Assembly: GCA_963785425.1 (NCBI GenBank)
Contig: CAWAVG010000004.1
Span: 1,317,132 to 1,381,131 of the forward strand
Source: RYN-133 sp963785425
Lineage (GTDB): Bacteria; Actinomycetota; Actinomycetes; Mycobacteriales; Jatrophihabitantaceae
DNA length: 64,000 bases
Direction of reading: 5' to 3'
The position numbers and the translations under genes are program-made. The notes beneath the pieces were generated by a model, which saw only the letters and a list, made by a program, of their open reading frames with translations, did no database searches and was not told the origin of the DNA. Below are positions 17,484 through 25,857 of this stretch, piece by piece (position 1 is the stretch's first letter; the number at the start of each line of letters is the position of its first letter).

Positions 17484-17504
17484 GTTGATCCGATCAATAT
17501 TGAC
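17484..17504 (-). promoter_or_regulatory. operator-like motif, copy 5
   Basis: Read on the minus strand: GTCAAT ATTGAT, CGG, ATCAAC. It lies between the citrate synthase stop (17422) and the start of the next gene (17583), which argues for a promoter there and against the longer in-frame start at 17433. Confidence 0.65.
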
Positions 17505-17582
17505 TCACACAGCGGACGATGTTCTGCTCGCTCGAGTGAGCAGAGCGCCGTCGCACCTAACCAGCGAACGACGCGTCCTGAC

Positions 17583-18161
17583 ATGAAAGACGAGACGTCA
17601 GCGGCGTTCTGCGCTGCGTCGCAATTCTTCGTACAGGCGGTGTCGCGCGTGCCGAAGGACGGGTGGACTGGTGTCGGCCTGGGGGAGTGGACTCTGCTCG
17701 AGCTCGCCGCGCACGGAAACCGCGCGCACACGACGGTCGAGGACTACCTCATGCACCCGCAATCTCCGCAGCCACGGACTGGTCCGTACTTCACCGCGGA
17801 GGCAATAGCGATGCGTGCACGTGAAGCAGTAGACGCTCTTGGCGACGACCCCGTAGCGGTGATCAGTTCGACGTCAGCCCGGTGTTGCGCGCTCGTCGAA
17901 AGGTCGGCGCCGTCTGCGGTCGTAGGCAGCCCCGCGGGCACGATGACCCTCGCTGAGTACCTGCCTTCACGTGTCGCCGAGCTCGTGGTACATGGAATGG
18001 ACGTGACGCGGGCGATCCACACCACCGTCACGCCGCCTCAGCCAGCGTTAGAGACAGCCCTTGCCTTCATCGCAAGTTGCGCAGTCAAGAAGTCGCCGGA
18101 GGCGGTACTCCTGGCGCTCACTGGTCGCGAGGCACTCCCCGTCGATTACAACGTGTTCTAG
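17583..18161 (+). CDS. maleylpyruvate isomerase / TIGR03083-like protein
   Basis: A 192-aa protein from ATG 17583; a longer frame to 17433 would cover operator-like copy 5. The DinB-like helical bundle features are FFVQAVSRVPKDGWTGVGLG, EWTLLELAAHGNRAHTTVEDY, and VAELVVHGMDVTRAI; the conserved His residues (AHGNRAH and VHGMD) are those expected for the metal site of mycothiol-dependent isomerases. It lacks the SCP2-like C-terminal domain, so it is the short form. The next gene follows after 11 bp. Confidence 0.75.
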   Translation: MKDETSAAFCAASQFFVQAVSRVPKDGWTGVGLGEWTLLELAAHGNRAHTTVEDYLMHPQSPQPRTGPYFTAEAIAMRAREAVDALGDDPVAVISSTSARCCALVERSAPSAVVGSPAGTMTLAEYLPSRVAELVVHGMDVTRAIHTTVTPPQPALETALAFIASCAVKKSPEAVLLALTGREALPVDYNVF

Positions 18162-18172
18162 AGGAGAGGCAG

Positions 18173-18571
18173 ATGCTTGGTCACCTCGGCGTAAACGTGC
18201 CCGACCTTGCAGTTGCGCGCGCGTACTACGACGGCCTGCTTCCCATGCTTGACTTTGAACCTCACTTCGCCACTCCCGACGAATTCGCATACCGTCCAGC
18301 AAAGGGAAAGCGCGGCACGTATCTCTTCTTCTATCCTTCGGAGCAGGACGGTACCTATTCACGCAAGCAGACAGGGCTTCAACACGTAGCCTTTATGGCA
18401 CAGACGCGGGGACAAGTCGATAGCGTGCACGAATACGCTGAGCGACACGGCGGCGAAGTTGTTCATGCGCCGCGGGAGTTTGCCGAATATCCTTGGCCAT
18501 ATTACGCCACCTTTTGGCTTGATCCGTTCGGGTTGATGCTCGAAGCGGTCTGTCATTACGACCGCGACTAG
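18173..18571 (+). CDS. VOC-family (glyoxalase-like) protein
   Basis: A 132-aa protein; ATG 18173 has a strong ribosome-binding site GAGGAGAGG at 18161-18169. The two beta-alpha-beta-beta-beta modules are HLGVNVPDLAVARAYYDGLL with its following strands, and GLQHVAFMAQTRGQVDSVHE with WLDPFGLMLEAVCHYD. Metal ligands would be His near residue 4, His in GLQHVAF and Glu in MLEAV. Coupled to the maleylpyruvate-isomerase-like gene and therefore probably in the same regulon. Confidence 0.85.
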   Translation: MLGHLGVNVPDLAVARAYYDGLLPMLDFEPHFATPDEFAYRPAKGKRGTYLFFYPSEQDGTYSRKQTGLQHVAFMAQTRGQVDSVHEYAERHGGEVVHAPREFAEYPWPYYATFWLDPFGLMLEAVCHYDRD

Positions 18572-18750
18572 TCAGCTTTTGGCTAACGCGCTTGTCAAAG
18601 CCGCCCAGTCAGCGCGTGTCGCTGGTTGCGACAGTTGATGGTGACGCCGAGTACTTCAGCGGTGCATTACGCGTCGAGGCGAGCAACCGTGCGTGACTGG
18701 TTACTCAGAGTCGCAAACTATTTGTGTCAAAAATCGGAAAATGACATATA

Positions 18751-19272
18751 GTGAATAATATGCACGAAGGCGTTCACGATGAATTGGGCAAGTCTAGTCA
18801 GGCGATCATAGAGATGGGCACGGTCGCTGACATCGACGCCTGCGTCAGAATAATGGCAGCGCTGCCGGAGTCCTTCACTGGTACAGCATTGCAGGACTTC
18901 CGACGAGATGTAATCGACAGCCATCTCTTGATGTGCCGACAAGACTCGATCCCTGTGGGCTTTGTGACGTGGATTCCGACGGCGGCTAAAGAGGGCGAGA
19001 TCACATGGTTGGCTGTGAGTCCGGAGGTTCAAAGTCGAGGTATCGGCTCACAATTGCTCGTACATGCTGAACTTCAGGCCGTAGAGGCGGGCATTCAGAT
19101 CCTTGAGGTTAAGACCCTCGCGGAGGGGACCGATTCTCCTGAGTACGAGCGAACACGTCACTTCTACGAACGACACGGATTCGTCCTGGCGGAAATCATC
19201 GATCCGTATCCTGGATGGGAGCCGGGTAACCCATGTGCGATTTATCGCAAACCGCTCATTAGCCTGGCCTGA
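18751..19272 (+). CDS. GNAT N-acetyltransferase
   Basis: A 173-aa protein; GTG 18751 or ATG 18760 may be the start. The motif A segment is EITWLAVSPEVQSRGIGSQL, preceded by PVGFVTWIPTAAKEG. Motif B region is EYERTRHFYERHGFVLAEII. The upstream region is unusually AT-rich (GTGTCAAAAATCGGAAAATGACATATAGTG), which with the codon use suggests acquisition from elsewhere. Confidence 0.85.
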   Translation: MNNMHEGVHDELGKSSQAIIEMGTVADIDACVRIMAALPESFTGTALQDFRRDVIDSHLLMCRQDSIPVGFVTWIPTAAKEGEITWLAVSPEVQSRGIGSQLLVHAELQAVEAGIQILEVKTLAEGTDSPEYERTRHFYERHGFVLAEIIDPYPGWEPGNPCAIYRKPLISLA

Positions 19273-19370
19273 CACTGCAATCGCCTCTTTGAGGCCGTCA
19301 ATTCTCCGGTGCTACGCAAGTCCTGATGTCACTGCTCGGAACGCCGGCGCATCTCGATGGGTAAACGTGG

Positions 19371-19823
19371 TCAGTCACGAGATTCCTCGGCGCCCCAAGG
19401 CGCACCATGTTGCTTTGTAATGTCGAGCACGACGTCTGACGGGATGATGTCGACAGTTCCCGACTCGATTTTGGCGAGGATAAGTTCCGACACGGCCGAG
19501 TGAGCGGCTCGATACTTGCTGATCAACTCGTCAGCGCGTTGATCTCCATATGCGAGAAGCCGCGGATCCGTAATCGCGCCCAGCAGCAATGCCTGATCCA
19601 TGCTCGACAGGCGACAATCATCGCGACCGAAAGCGGCGCGCTCGCCAGCCGATCCCGCGAGGAACGTACGCACCTTGCCAATTTCCGATAGCCCGTCCAC
19701 GTTCATCACCTGCGCGGCAGCGCCGCCCTCAGGCGTGATCTTGATGCCGGCGAATGTCGCCCCGTACACAGTCGCCGCGACTGCGTGACCCGCCTCGTGC
19801 GCCGCGATGACGCTGGGGGACAC
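19371..19823 (-). CDS. standalone M41-like metalloprotease domain
   Basis: A 150-aa protein with GTG start 19823. It begins almost directly with VIAAHEAGHAVAATVYGA, which carries the HExxH zinc motif of FtsH-type M41 peptidases. It continues through SAGERAAFGRDDCRLSSMDQ, the region that supplies the third ligand in FtsH-like enzymes. There is no AAA+ ATPase and no membrane segment, so it is a free protease-like domain. The gene follows a GIY-YIG gene with a 25-bp gap. Confidence 0.7.
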   Translation of the reverse strand: MSPSVIAAHEAGHAVAATVYGATFAGIKITPEGGAAAQVMNVDGLSEIGKVRTFLAGSAGERAAFGRDDCRLSSMDQALLLGAITDPRLLAYGDQRADELISKYRAAHSAVSELILAKIESGTVDIIPSDVVLDITKQHGAPWGAEESRD

Positions 19824-19848
19824 CCCTCGATTTCAGTCATGGCTGCTC

Positions 19849-20610
19849 CTAGAACGGTTCTGCCGTCATCGTGAGGTACTTCCGCCCGATGGACGCGCAG
19901 TCCTCGCGGGGACAGGTGTACAGCTGGGGTGCATCTTGGCGCAGATCCTCGTGTGGTCGATGCCTAACACAGCGCAGGCGTCCAGTTTTACCGATGACGA
20001 CGCTGTCGGAGCAGTCGTCGTGAACCCATTCGTCCGTCTCTATGACGATGGTTCGGCCGACTTCGTCCTGCCAGATGTCCATCGCGCTAGTCCCGTCCGA
20101 GCTGGACTGGACGCGCTCGATTCCAAGGGGGCTCCAACGTCGAATGAGTTCCGCCTCAAGATCAAGCGCGGTGGCCTCAGAGGGGGACGCACGCCACCAC
20201 CACGTCACCACCATGCCGGCAACTATTGCTGCGTTGAGACGACCGTTGACGCCGACTCGTGGGCTGTAGAGCTGCTGGGCCTTGGACGGTGGGATGTAGG
20301 TGTAGCTGTTGTACGCGCGACCCATCCGCTGTCCGTGCACGATGTGGATCAGCGCTTTGGCTTTGCCGATGTACGACACGTCGGCGTCGGTGGCCCAGGC
20401 GTAGACGCCGGGGAAGTGCGGCGCAGCGGTAGTCACGTCGAGGCGGCAGAACGGCCCGCGTTGGACCGGATCCGGATGGTCGATGTTGAGGGTCCTCGCG
20501 ACGACGACACTCGAGGTGAACCCCCTCGGCAGCGAGGTCCGTCGTGGTGGCCATAGCGCTGGCTCAGAAAGTCGTCCTCTCGACGGTCGACCGTCGACTG
20601 CCTGGTGCAT
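19849..20610 (-). CDS. GIY-YIG-like nuclease domain protein
   Basis: Start placed at ATG 20610 (MHQAVDG); longer frames are noncoding-like. The domain lies near the centre: HFPGVYAWATDADVSYIGKA (G-V-Y/SYIG in place of GIY-YIG), then GRLNAAIVAGMVVTWWW and ATALDLEAELIRRWSPLGIE, with the catalytic Glu in EAELI. A C-terminal tail contains LRCVRH and YTCPREDCASIGRKY, possibly a small metal site. Many such genes occur beside mobile DNA; here it precedes a protease-like gene. Confidence 0.65.
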   Translation of the reverse strand: MHQAVDGRPSRGRLSEPALWPPRRTSLPRGFTSSVVVARTLNIDHPDPVQRGPFCRLDVTTAAPHFPGVYAWATDADVSYIGKAKALIHIVHGQRMGRAYNSYTYIPPSKAQQLYSPRVGVNGRLNAAIVAGMVVTWWWRASPSEATALDLEAELIRRWSPLGIERVQSSSDGTSAMDIWQDEVGRTIVIETDEWVHDDCSDSVVIGKTGRLRCVRHRPHEDLRQDAPQLYTCPREDCASIGRKYLTMTAEPF

Positions 20611-20821
20611 CCCCGACGAGGTTTCGGGGTCGCCCCAGAGCTGACATAATCGTGCAGGTGTGCTAATAATTAGTTGTTCCTCCCATCGAGACGGTCCCGT
20701 CGAGTCACCACGCCCACGGTCGCATCGCCCAACCGGCTGGACGATCCGCACCTTCACACTCAGCACGCCATTGAGAATGCCGTTACGCCTGCGCCCCCGG
20801 GCGGAGGCGGACCGCCGTTCT

Positions 20822-21600
20822 CAATCACAGGTTGAGATCACCGCTGCACGCGAGGTAGAGCTTGCCCTCGTCGGTGCGGTGTTCGGTGATGTCGGCGAGG
20901 TAAAGCGTGTTCGGCCCGTCCGCGACGAACTGGCGGCCGACGTGGTCCTCGTGAGCAGGCACGCCGGCCTTGCGCGCCTTCGAGTAGGGCTTCTTCTTGC
21001 CGAACACCGACCACCAGCCGTTCACCGAGCAGATCCGCCAGGCCGTGCGGTCGACCATCATCTGCCCCGCGTCGCGGGCCTCATCGACGAGGAACCGGTA
21101 GCCGAACTCCGGGTCGTCACGGTGGGCGTCGAACAGCGCGTTGGCCCGGTGCGCCTCGACCCATTCGGCGTCGGTGACCGGGTCGGCGAGCCAGCGGTAG
21201 TACGGCTGTCGAGCGAGCTTCAGTACCCGGCACGCGACCGCGACGGGGATCCCGTCGGCGGCCAGCTCGCTCACGAGCGGGTAGAGCCTTTTCCCGGCAG
21301 GTTCGCCTGGGACAGGTACGCCGCAGCCCGGCGCAGCACCTCGTTCTCCTGCTCCAACAGCTTGATCCGCTTGCGCGCCTCGCGAAGCTCGGCCTGCTCG
21401 GCGCGGGTCACGCCGGGCCGGGCGCCGTCCTCGACCGCCGCGACGCGAAGCCACTCGACAACGTCATCGGGTGCACGCCGAAGTCGGCGGCGATCTGCTT
21501 CAGCGTCACCCCGTCGGGGCGGTTTCGGGCCACGCGGACGACGTCCTCGCGGAACTCCTCGGGGTAGGGCTAGGGCACGGTGGCATCCTCTCAGCCCTGC
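20822..21600 (-). pseudogene. IS3-family transposase remnant
   Basis: OrfA traces lie at about 21430-21590: PYPEEFREDVVRVARNRPDG and TLKQIAADFGVHP. They have an in-frame TAG near the start and a frameshift before WLRVAAVEDG. OrfB runs from about 21300 down to 20825: LVSELAADGIPVAVACRVLK, ANALFDAHRDDPEFGYR and DGPNTLYLADITEHRTDEGK, ending just after the first catalytic Asp (ADITEH). The second Asp and the Glu of the DDE triad are missing, so the element is truncated and dead. Confidence 0.8.
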
Positions 21601-21695
21601 TCACCGAGCAAGGCAGATCAGGTGTCACCCATCGGTGCAGCAGACCCGTTTGAACAGGGTGGATTTTACGGATGTCGTTGGGCTGCCAAGCAGTT

Positions 21696-23069
21696 CTAGT
21701 CGAGCTCTGATGTCGCCACAGCGACCACCGCATCGTCGTCGAAGGGATTGACCGCCCGATCCGCGGGAAGACCCTGTCCTTCAACGCAGCGTCCCAGCCG
21801 GTCGTAGGTAAGCGCGGTGCTGATCGTGGCATCGATTCCTGGAAGTAGGCGGCGGGTCAGGGCACGTCCGCTGCCGCCCGCAGTAGCTGTGCCGACGACG
21901 CGGACATGCGGTAGTCCCTGCAGGCCGAGTAGGAAGTCTTCGCTGGCCGAGGCGGTGAGCGGGTCGGTGAGCACGATCAGTCGCCCGCGCCACCGGACGT
22001 CGTCAGCTGGCTCCGCAGCCAGCTCATAGGGCTGCCCAAGCCGGCCGTGCCCGTCGGTGTAGCGAATGGTCCCGCATAGCGTCTCGACGCGCAGGAATCG
22101 TCGGCGCGCGTTCACGGCAGCAGCGAGATTGCCACCGGTGTTGCCTCGAAGATCCATGATCAGCCCGTCACAGCCGCGCAGCTCTACAAGCGCGGCGTCC
22201 AGTTGCTCAACGACGTCGGCGGTCCATCCATCAACTGCAATGAGTCCTACAGACGGCGATAACCGCTGCCAGCGCGTCGACGGCTCGGCCGGCCCGCCGC
22301 ATTCGCGCCATCTCCTAATCTGCCCGTTTGGTCCGAGCGCTACGAACTCTCGTTCCATGTCGCCGAGCCGGCTGGCCAATCGGCGGCCGGTCAGTAATGC
22401 GCGGACGTGGTCGGGGGCTCCGCAACGACCCAACCAGTCTTGGCCGTCGATCCCGCACAACTCCCACCCTTCGCGGACTCCTGCCCGGAAGGCCGCCGTG
22501 TCCGCTGGCACCCGCATCAGCCGAACCGCACTCGGGCCTGCACTGATCGCATACGGCGAGTTGGCGACCGCGCCGGTTGCACGTGCTGACGTGTGCAGGT
22601 CTCCCAATTCCGCGAGCCACCGTTGGAAGCCAGGCAGCGGATCTTCCACGATGAGAATCTCCGGTTCGTGACGGCTGCGCAGTTCATCCCAGTCGATCCT
22701 TCGCAGACGCGCACCGGCGAAACTTGCGCGCAGAGTCGTGTCAAGCCGTTCGATCGCGGCGGCACGGCTTGGCGCAGGAGCGGTGTCGGCATAGTCATCT
22801 AGTCCGTGCAGTAGGCCGAGGCTCTCGGTCACTTCAACTATCGATCGCACCACGGCGTGAAACCCGTCCCTGGTCGTCCGCATGCTCACCACTTCTGCCC
22901 CGGAATCGACCGTCCACCGCAACGTCAGGTCGCAGGCATCGTCGACGACGCGACAGCCTGTAACCGTCTCCAGCTCTGGGTACTCCAACTCGATCAGGTC
23001 GACCGCTGAGCGTGAAATTCCGTCCGGTAGCAGCAGCTGCAGTCTGGGCGAACCGGAAATGTTGATCAC
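21696..23069 (-). CDS. S41-family peptidase
   Basis: A 457-aa protein with GTG start 23069, located inside an 8-bp tandem repeat. It has a PDZ-like middle (about 180-240: RMRVPADTAAFRAGVREGWE-type) and an S41 core: VGLIAVDGWTAD, LIMDLRGNTGGN, and IVLTDPLTASASEDFLLGL with the nucleophilic Ser. The Lys of the classical C-terminal-processing Ser/Lys dyad is absent; the equivalent region reads VVGTATAGGSGRAL, as in the non-Lys S41 group. There is no signal peptide, so it is probably cytosolic. Confidence 0.8.
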   Translation of the reverse strand: MINISGSPRLQLLLPDGISRSAVDLIELEYPELETVTGCRVVDDACDLTLRWTVDSGAEVVSMRTTRDGFHAVVRSIVEVTESLGLLHGLDDYADTAPAPSRAAAIERLDTTLRASFAGARLRRIDWDELRSRHEPEILIVEDPLPGFQRWLAELGDLHTSARATGAVANSPYAISAGPSAVRLMRVPADTAAFRAGVREGWELCGIDGQDWLGRCGAPDHVRALLTGRRLASRLGDMEREFVALGPNGQIRRWRECGGPAEPSTRWQRLSPSVGLIAVDGWTADVVEQLDAALVELRGCDGLIMDLRGNTGGNLAAAVNARRRFLRVETLCGTIRYTDGHGRLGQPYELAAEPADDVRWRGRLIVLTDPLTASASEDFLLGLQGLPHVRVVGTATAGGSGRALTRRLLPGIDATISTALTYDRLGRCVEGQGLPADRAVNPFDDDAVVAVATSELD

Positions 23070-23088
23070 CGCATCACCGCATCACCGC
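23065..23088 (+). repeat. three tandem copies of ATCACCGC
   Basis: An 8-bp unit repeated three times without change, followed by a degenerate fourth (ATCGCC). It covers the GTG start of the S41 peptidase gene, so copy-number change would shift the leader or move the start. Confidence 0.8.
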
Positions 23089-23604
23089 ATCGCCGTAGTC
23101 GCGAGCTTGAGCGTCCCGACTGCATCCGTCCCGGCAAGAGCGACGCCTGACCAATGTCGACCCAGCAAAAGGGCCTGGGTGAATAGTGACCACCGCATGG
23201 CGACGCTGCCTGGGCCAGTGTGGTGGCGTCCCAAATCGTCCTCTCTGATTGCGCTCGTCCATCTCACTTGCTGCCGGACTCAGGCCGTAACGACCTTCGG
23301 CAGGTGTGGACACATCGTGCGGTTGCCATGGCCATCAGTTCGTCGCACATGGATGGCTTTGCCGCCGTGCCGTCTATATCCGCGAGGCGACGGTGCGTCG
23401 CGCCGCCGCCGATCGTGGCATGCATCTAGTCGGCAACGGCGACGCAGACGTCCACGACCGGCGATTAGGAATAGTCGAACTCGATTCATCTCCGCCGTCA
23501 ATCTTGATTCGATCAACAGGACGCGCGTCCGGGCCATGAGCCGCTCGCGGCTAACATGCTGCATGCACGCCCATCGGTCGAGATCGACGTAAGAGCGCAC
23601 AGCG
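23070..23604. other. gap with repeat and operator-like motif
   Basis: About 535 bp between the S41 peptidase start and the next plus-strand gene. Frames here are random in composition. It contains the tail of the ATCACCGC repeat and operator-like copy 6. Confidence 0.45.
23497..23517 (+). promoter_or_regulatory. operator-like motif, copy 6
   Basis: GTCAAT CTTGAT, TCG, ATCAAC: a complete 21-bp copy, 88 bp upstream of the GTG start of the next gene. Confidence 0.6.
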
Positions 23605-24066
23605 GTGACGGCGACGGCGCCCGGCGATGAGGAGCGCGACGTGGCACAAGTGCTCGGACGTCAGGTCAAGGCGGCCTATGCGTTCCGCGGCCTCAAGGCT
23701 GCAATGGACCGCACCTTTCCCCTTCGGGCCGACGAATCCGTCACCGACGAAGGCATTGTCCGCTCCGGCACCGGGGCGTCCCCCGGTCGCCAAACGTTCG
23801 TGCGACTGACCGCGTTGCGTCTATGCGTACTACAACACTTCGCGTTCCGGTCCGATCTCGGCATCGAGATCCCTCGACGAGCACTTATCACCTCGCAGCG
23901 CGAAGCCAGTGCACTGGTTGTCATTTGGCGATCGGACACCGGAAACCGAAGCCTCCAGATCTCGCCCTTCACCTCAAGTACAGCCGCCACGAACACCGTG
24001 GCGAGGCGGTACTCCATAGTCGACCTCGAAGCTCTTGCAGCACACTTAGCCGCCTGGACGCGGTGA
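23605..24066 (+). CDS. hypothetical protein
   Basis: A 153-aa frame with GTG start 23605. The middle reads like real protein (FVRLTALRLCVLQHFAFRSD, then GIEIPRRALITSQREASALV and a final IVDLEALAAHLAAW), loosely like a PH-like membrane-associated domain, but I cannot name a family. Operator-like copy 6 lies just upstream. The frame is on the plus strand, opposite to its left neighbour. Confidence 0.45.
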   Translation: MTATAPGDEERDVAQVLGRQVKAAYAFRGLKAAMDRTFPLRADESVTDEGIVRSGTGASPGRQTFVRLTALRLCVLQHFAFRSDLGIEIPRRALITSQREASALVVIWRSDTGNRSLQISPFTSSTAATNTVARRYSIVDLEALAAHLAAWTR

Positions 24067-24236
24067 CACAACAGATCGGGCGCAAACGAGAGACCGGCTA
24101 CCGGGTTTTGCTGACCGGTGCACACACCGAACCGAGCTTCCGCGGACCTCTCTGGCGTCGCGAACTGCACCGCGACCGACATGCCACTATGCGCGTCCTA
24201 CCTCGTCATCACCAGCGTGGGTTTCGTCAAGTTCTC

Positions 24237-24268
24237 TGGCCCCACGGATCAGCGCGAATGTTGGCCCC
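24237..24268. repeat. left inverted repeats of the IS21-like element
   Basis: Outer TGGCCCCAC (24237-24245) and inner GAATGTTGGCCCC (24256-24268) are reverse complements of the right-end repeats. Confidence 0.7.
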
Positions 24269-24295
24269 GGGCTTTGGGGGTGATGTGGCGGAGTT

Positions 24296-25055
24296 TCAGG
24301 AGCCTGCCGCCACGCGGAAGGTGATGGTGTAGGTGAAGGTGCTGCCGTCGACCTGCCAGGCGTAGCAGCCGGGTCTGCGAACGCGGACGTAGGTGTCGGT
24401 GTAGCGGGCTGGGCCTGCTGCGGGCTCCGGTGGTAGTCGAACTTCGGGGCGCAGTGGGCCGTCGGTGGTGCTGAACCGAACCGGCGTTGTGTTGTGCGGG
24501 CCGATGCCTCGGATCAGGACTGGTCCGTGGTAGGAGGCAGCGACCAGCCAGAGGATCTTCTGACCGCTGAAGGCGCTGCCGGCGAAGACGCTGCGTCGAT
24601 CCGGGGGGAAGGTCATCGGTGACGGTGCTGCGGTGGTGCGGGTCGCCGGTGATGCTGAACACCGGTCCAGCACCTCCGGCGGCACCCACGGTCGGATCGA
24701 CTATTCGTTCTGGTGTGGGTGAGCATCTGCCGCTGATGGCGGCTGGTCGGTGCAGGGGCCTGCGTAGTACTGCGGGGATGCTGCTGGCGGGACAGGTGAG
24801 TTGGCCGATGCAATACGCGTTGTACTCGATCGTCGCCGGGCGGGTTGTTGAGGATGAGGGTCGGGGCGTGGTCGTTGCGGCAGCCTGACGTCGCGCGTGG
24901 TCTGTTCGCTGTGTCACGGCGAACGCTGCCGCGCCGATGGCAAGGGCTGCCACGATGATGAGCACGAGCTTTGATCGCGCGGAACGTCGGCGGCCCGGCT
25001 CCGGGCCGATCCGAAGGACGTCTTCCGGCTCGGTGATGGCGTGATTATCTGCCCG
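24296..25055 (-). pseudogene. frameshifted membrane-anchored hypothetical gene
   Basis: Two frames together make one plausible protein. The 5' part has a polar stretch (AITEPEDVLRIGPEPG), a single membrane span (SKLVLIIVAALAIGAAAFAV) and a Thr/Pro/Ser-rich linker. The 3' part continues in another frame from about 24610 with SVFAGSAFSGQKILWLVAAS, YHGPVLIRGIG and RRPGCYAWQVDGSTFTYTI, a compact extracellular domain seen in small secreted actinobacterial proteins. The shift maps near a run of six G at 24603-24608. No start codon is evident before the istB tail, so the 5' end seems lost. Confidence 0.6.
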
Positions 25056-25057
25056 GA

Positions 25058-25857
25058 TCAGCTGGTCGCGCCACGCCGCATTTCTCGGCTTGCGCTCTTG
25101 CTGGTGCGTAGCCGGTAGGACTGGGTGCCGGTTTCGAGGATGTGGGCGTTGAAGGTGACGCGGTCGACGATGGCGGCGACGAGGCGTGGGTCGGGGAACA
25201 CGGTGCCCCATTCGCTGAAGGGCAGGTTGGTGGCGATCGCGATGGAGGCTCGTTCTTCGCGTTCGGTGATGATCTGGAACAGCAGCTCCGCGCCGCGTGG
25301 GTCGATCTGGACGTAGCCGAGCTCGTCGAGGCAGAGCAGGTCGAGGCGGCCGTAGCGGCCGACGACGCGGGACAGGACTCGTTCGTCGGCGGCTTCGACG
25401 AGCTCGTTGACCAGTTGCGCGGTGGTGACGTAGCGGACCCGGCGGCCTTGTTCGCAGGCGGCGAGGCCGAGGCCGATGAGCAGGTGGGACTTGCCGGTGC
25501 CGGAGTCGCCGAGCAGCACGACGGGTTCGCCGGCGTCCATGTAGTGCCCGGCGGCGAGCTGGCCGAGGGTGGCGGGCTGGATGGTGGGGACGGCGTCGAC
25601 GTTGAAGTCGGCGAGCCGTTTCAGGCGCGGGAACTTGGCGTCGTTGATGCGCCGGGTGCGGCGTCGTTCGGTGCGGTCATCGACCTCGGCGGCGAGGACT
25701 TCGGCGAGGTAGCGCAGGTGGGTTTGCCGTTCCCGTGTCGGCGATCTCGGCCAGGCGGGCGGCTTCGGTGCGGACGGTGGGCAGGTGCAGTTCCCGTGCT
25801 GCTGCGCCGATCGAGGCCTGCGCTGCGGCATCGACCGTAGCTCGTCGTGGTGGTCAT
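25058..25857 (-). pseudogene. istB: istB-like ATPase, N-terminal frameshifts
   Basis: The start MTTTTSYG (ATG 25857) overlaps the istA stop as ATGA. The next segment (AAQASIGAAARELHLPTVRT) is in a second frame, and RERQTHLRYLAEVLA onward is in a third, so at least two indels hit the first 45 codons. The ATPase core is then intact: Walker A LLGDSGTGKSHLL, Walker B LDLLCLDELGY, and ATNLPFSEWGTVF. This is the helper ATPase of IS21 transposition. Confidence 0.85.

Noticed and set aside
21696..23069. Loss of the S41 catalytic Lys as proof of an inactive protease
   Set aside because: A sizeable S41 subgroup naturally lacks that Lys and has a TAG-type loop here, so inactivity cannot be concluded.
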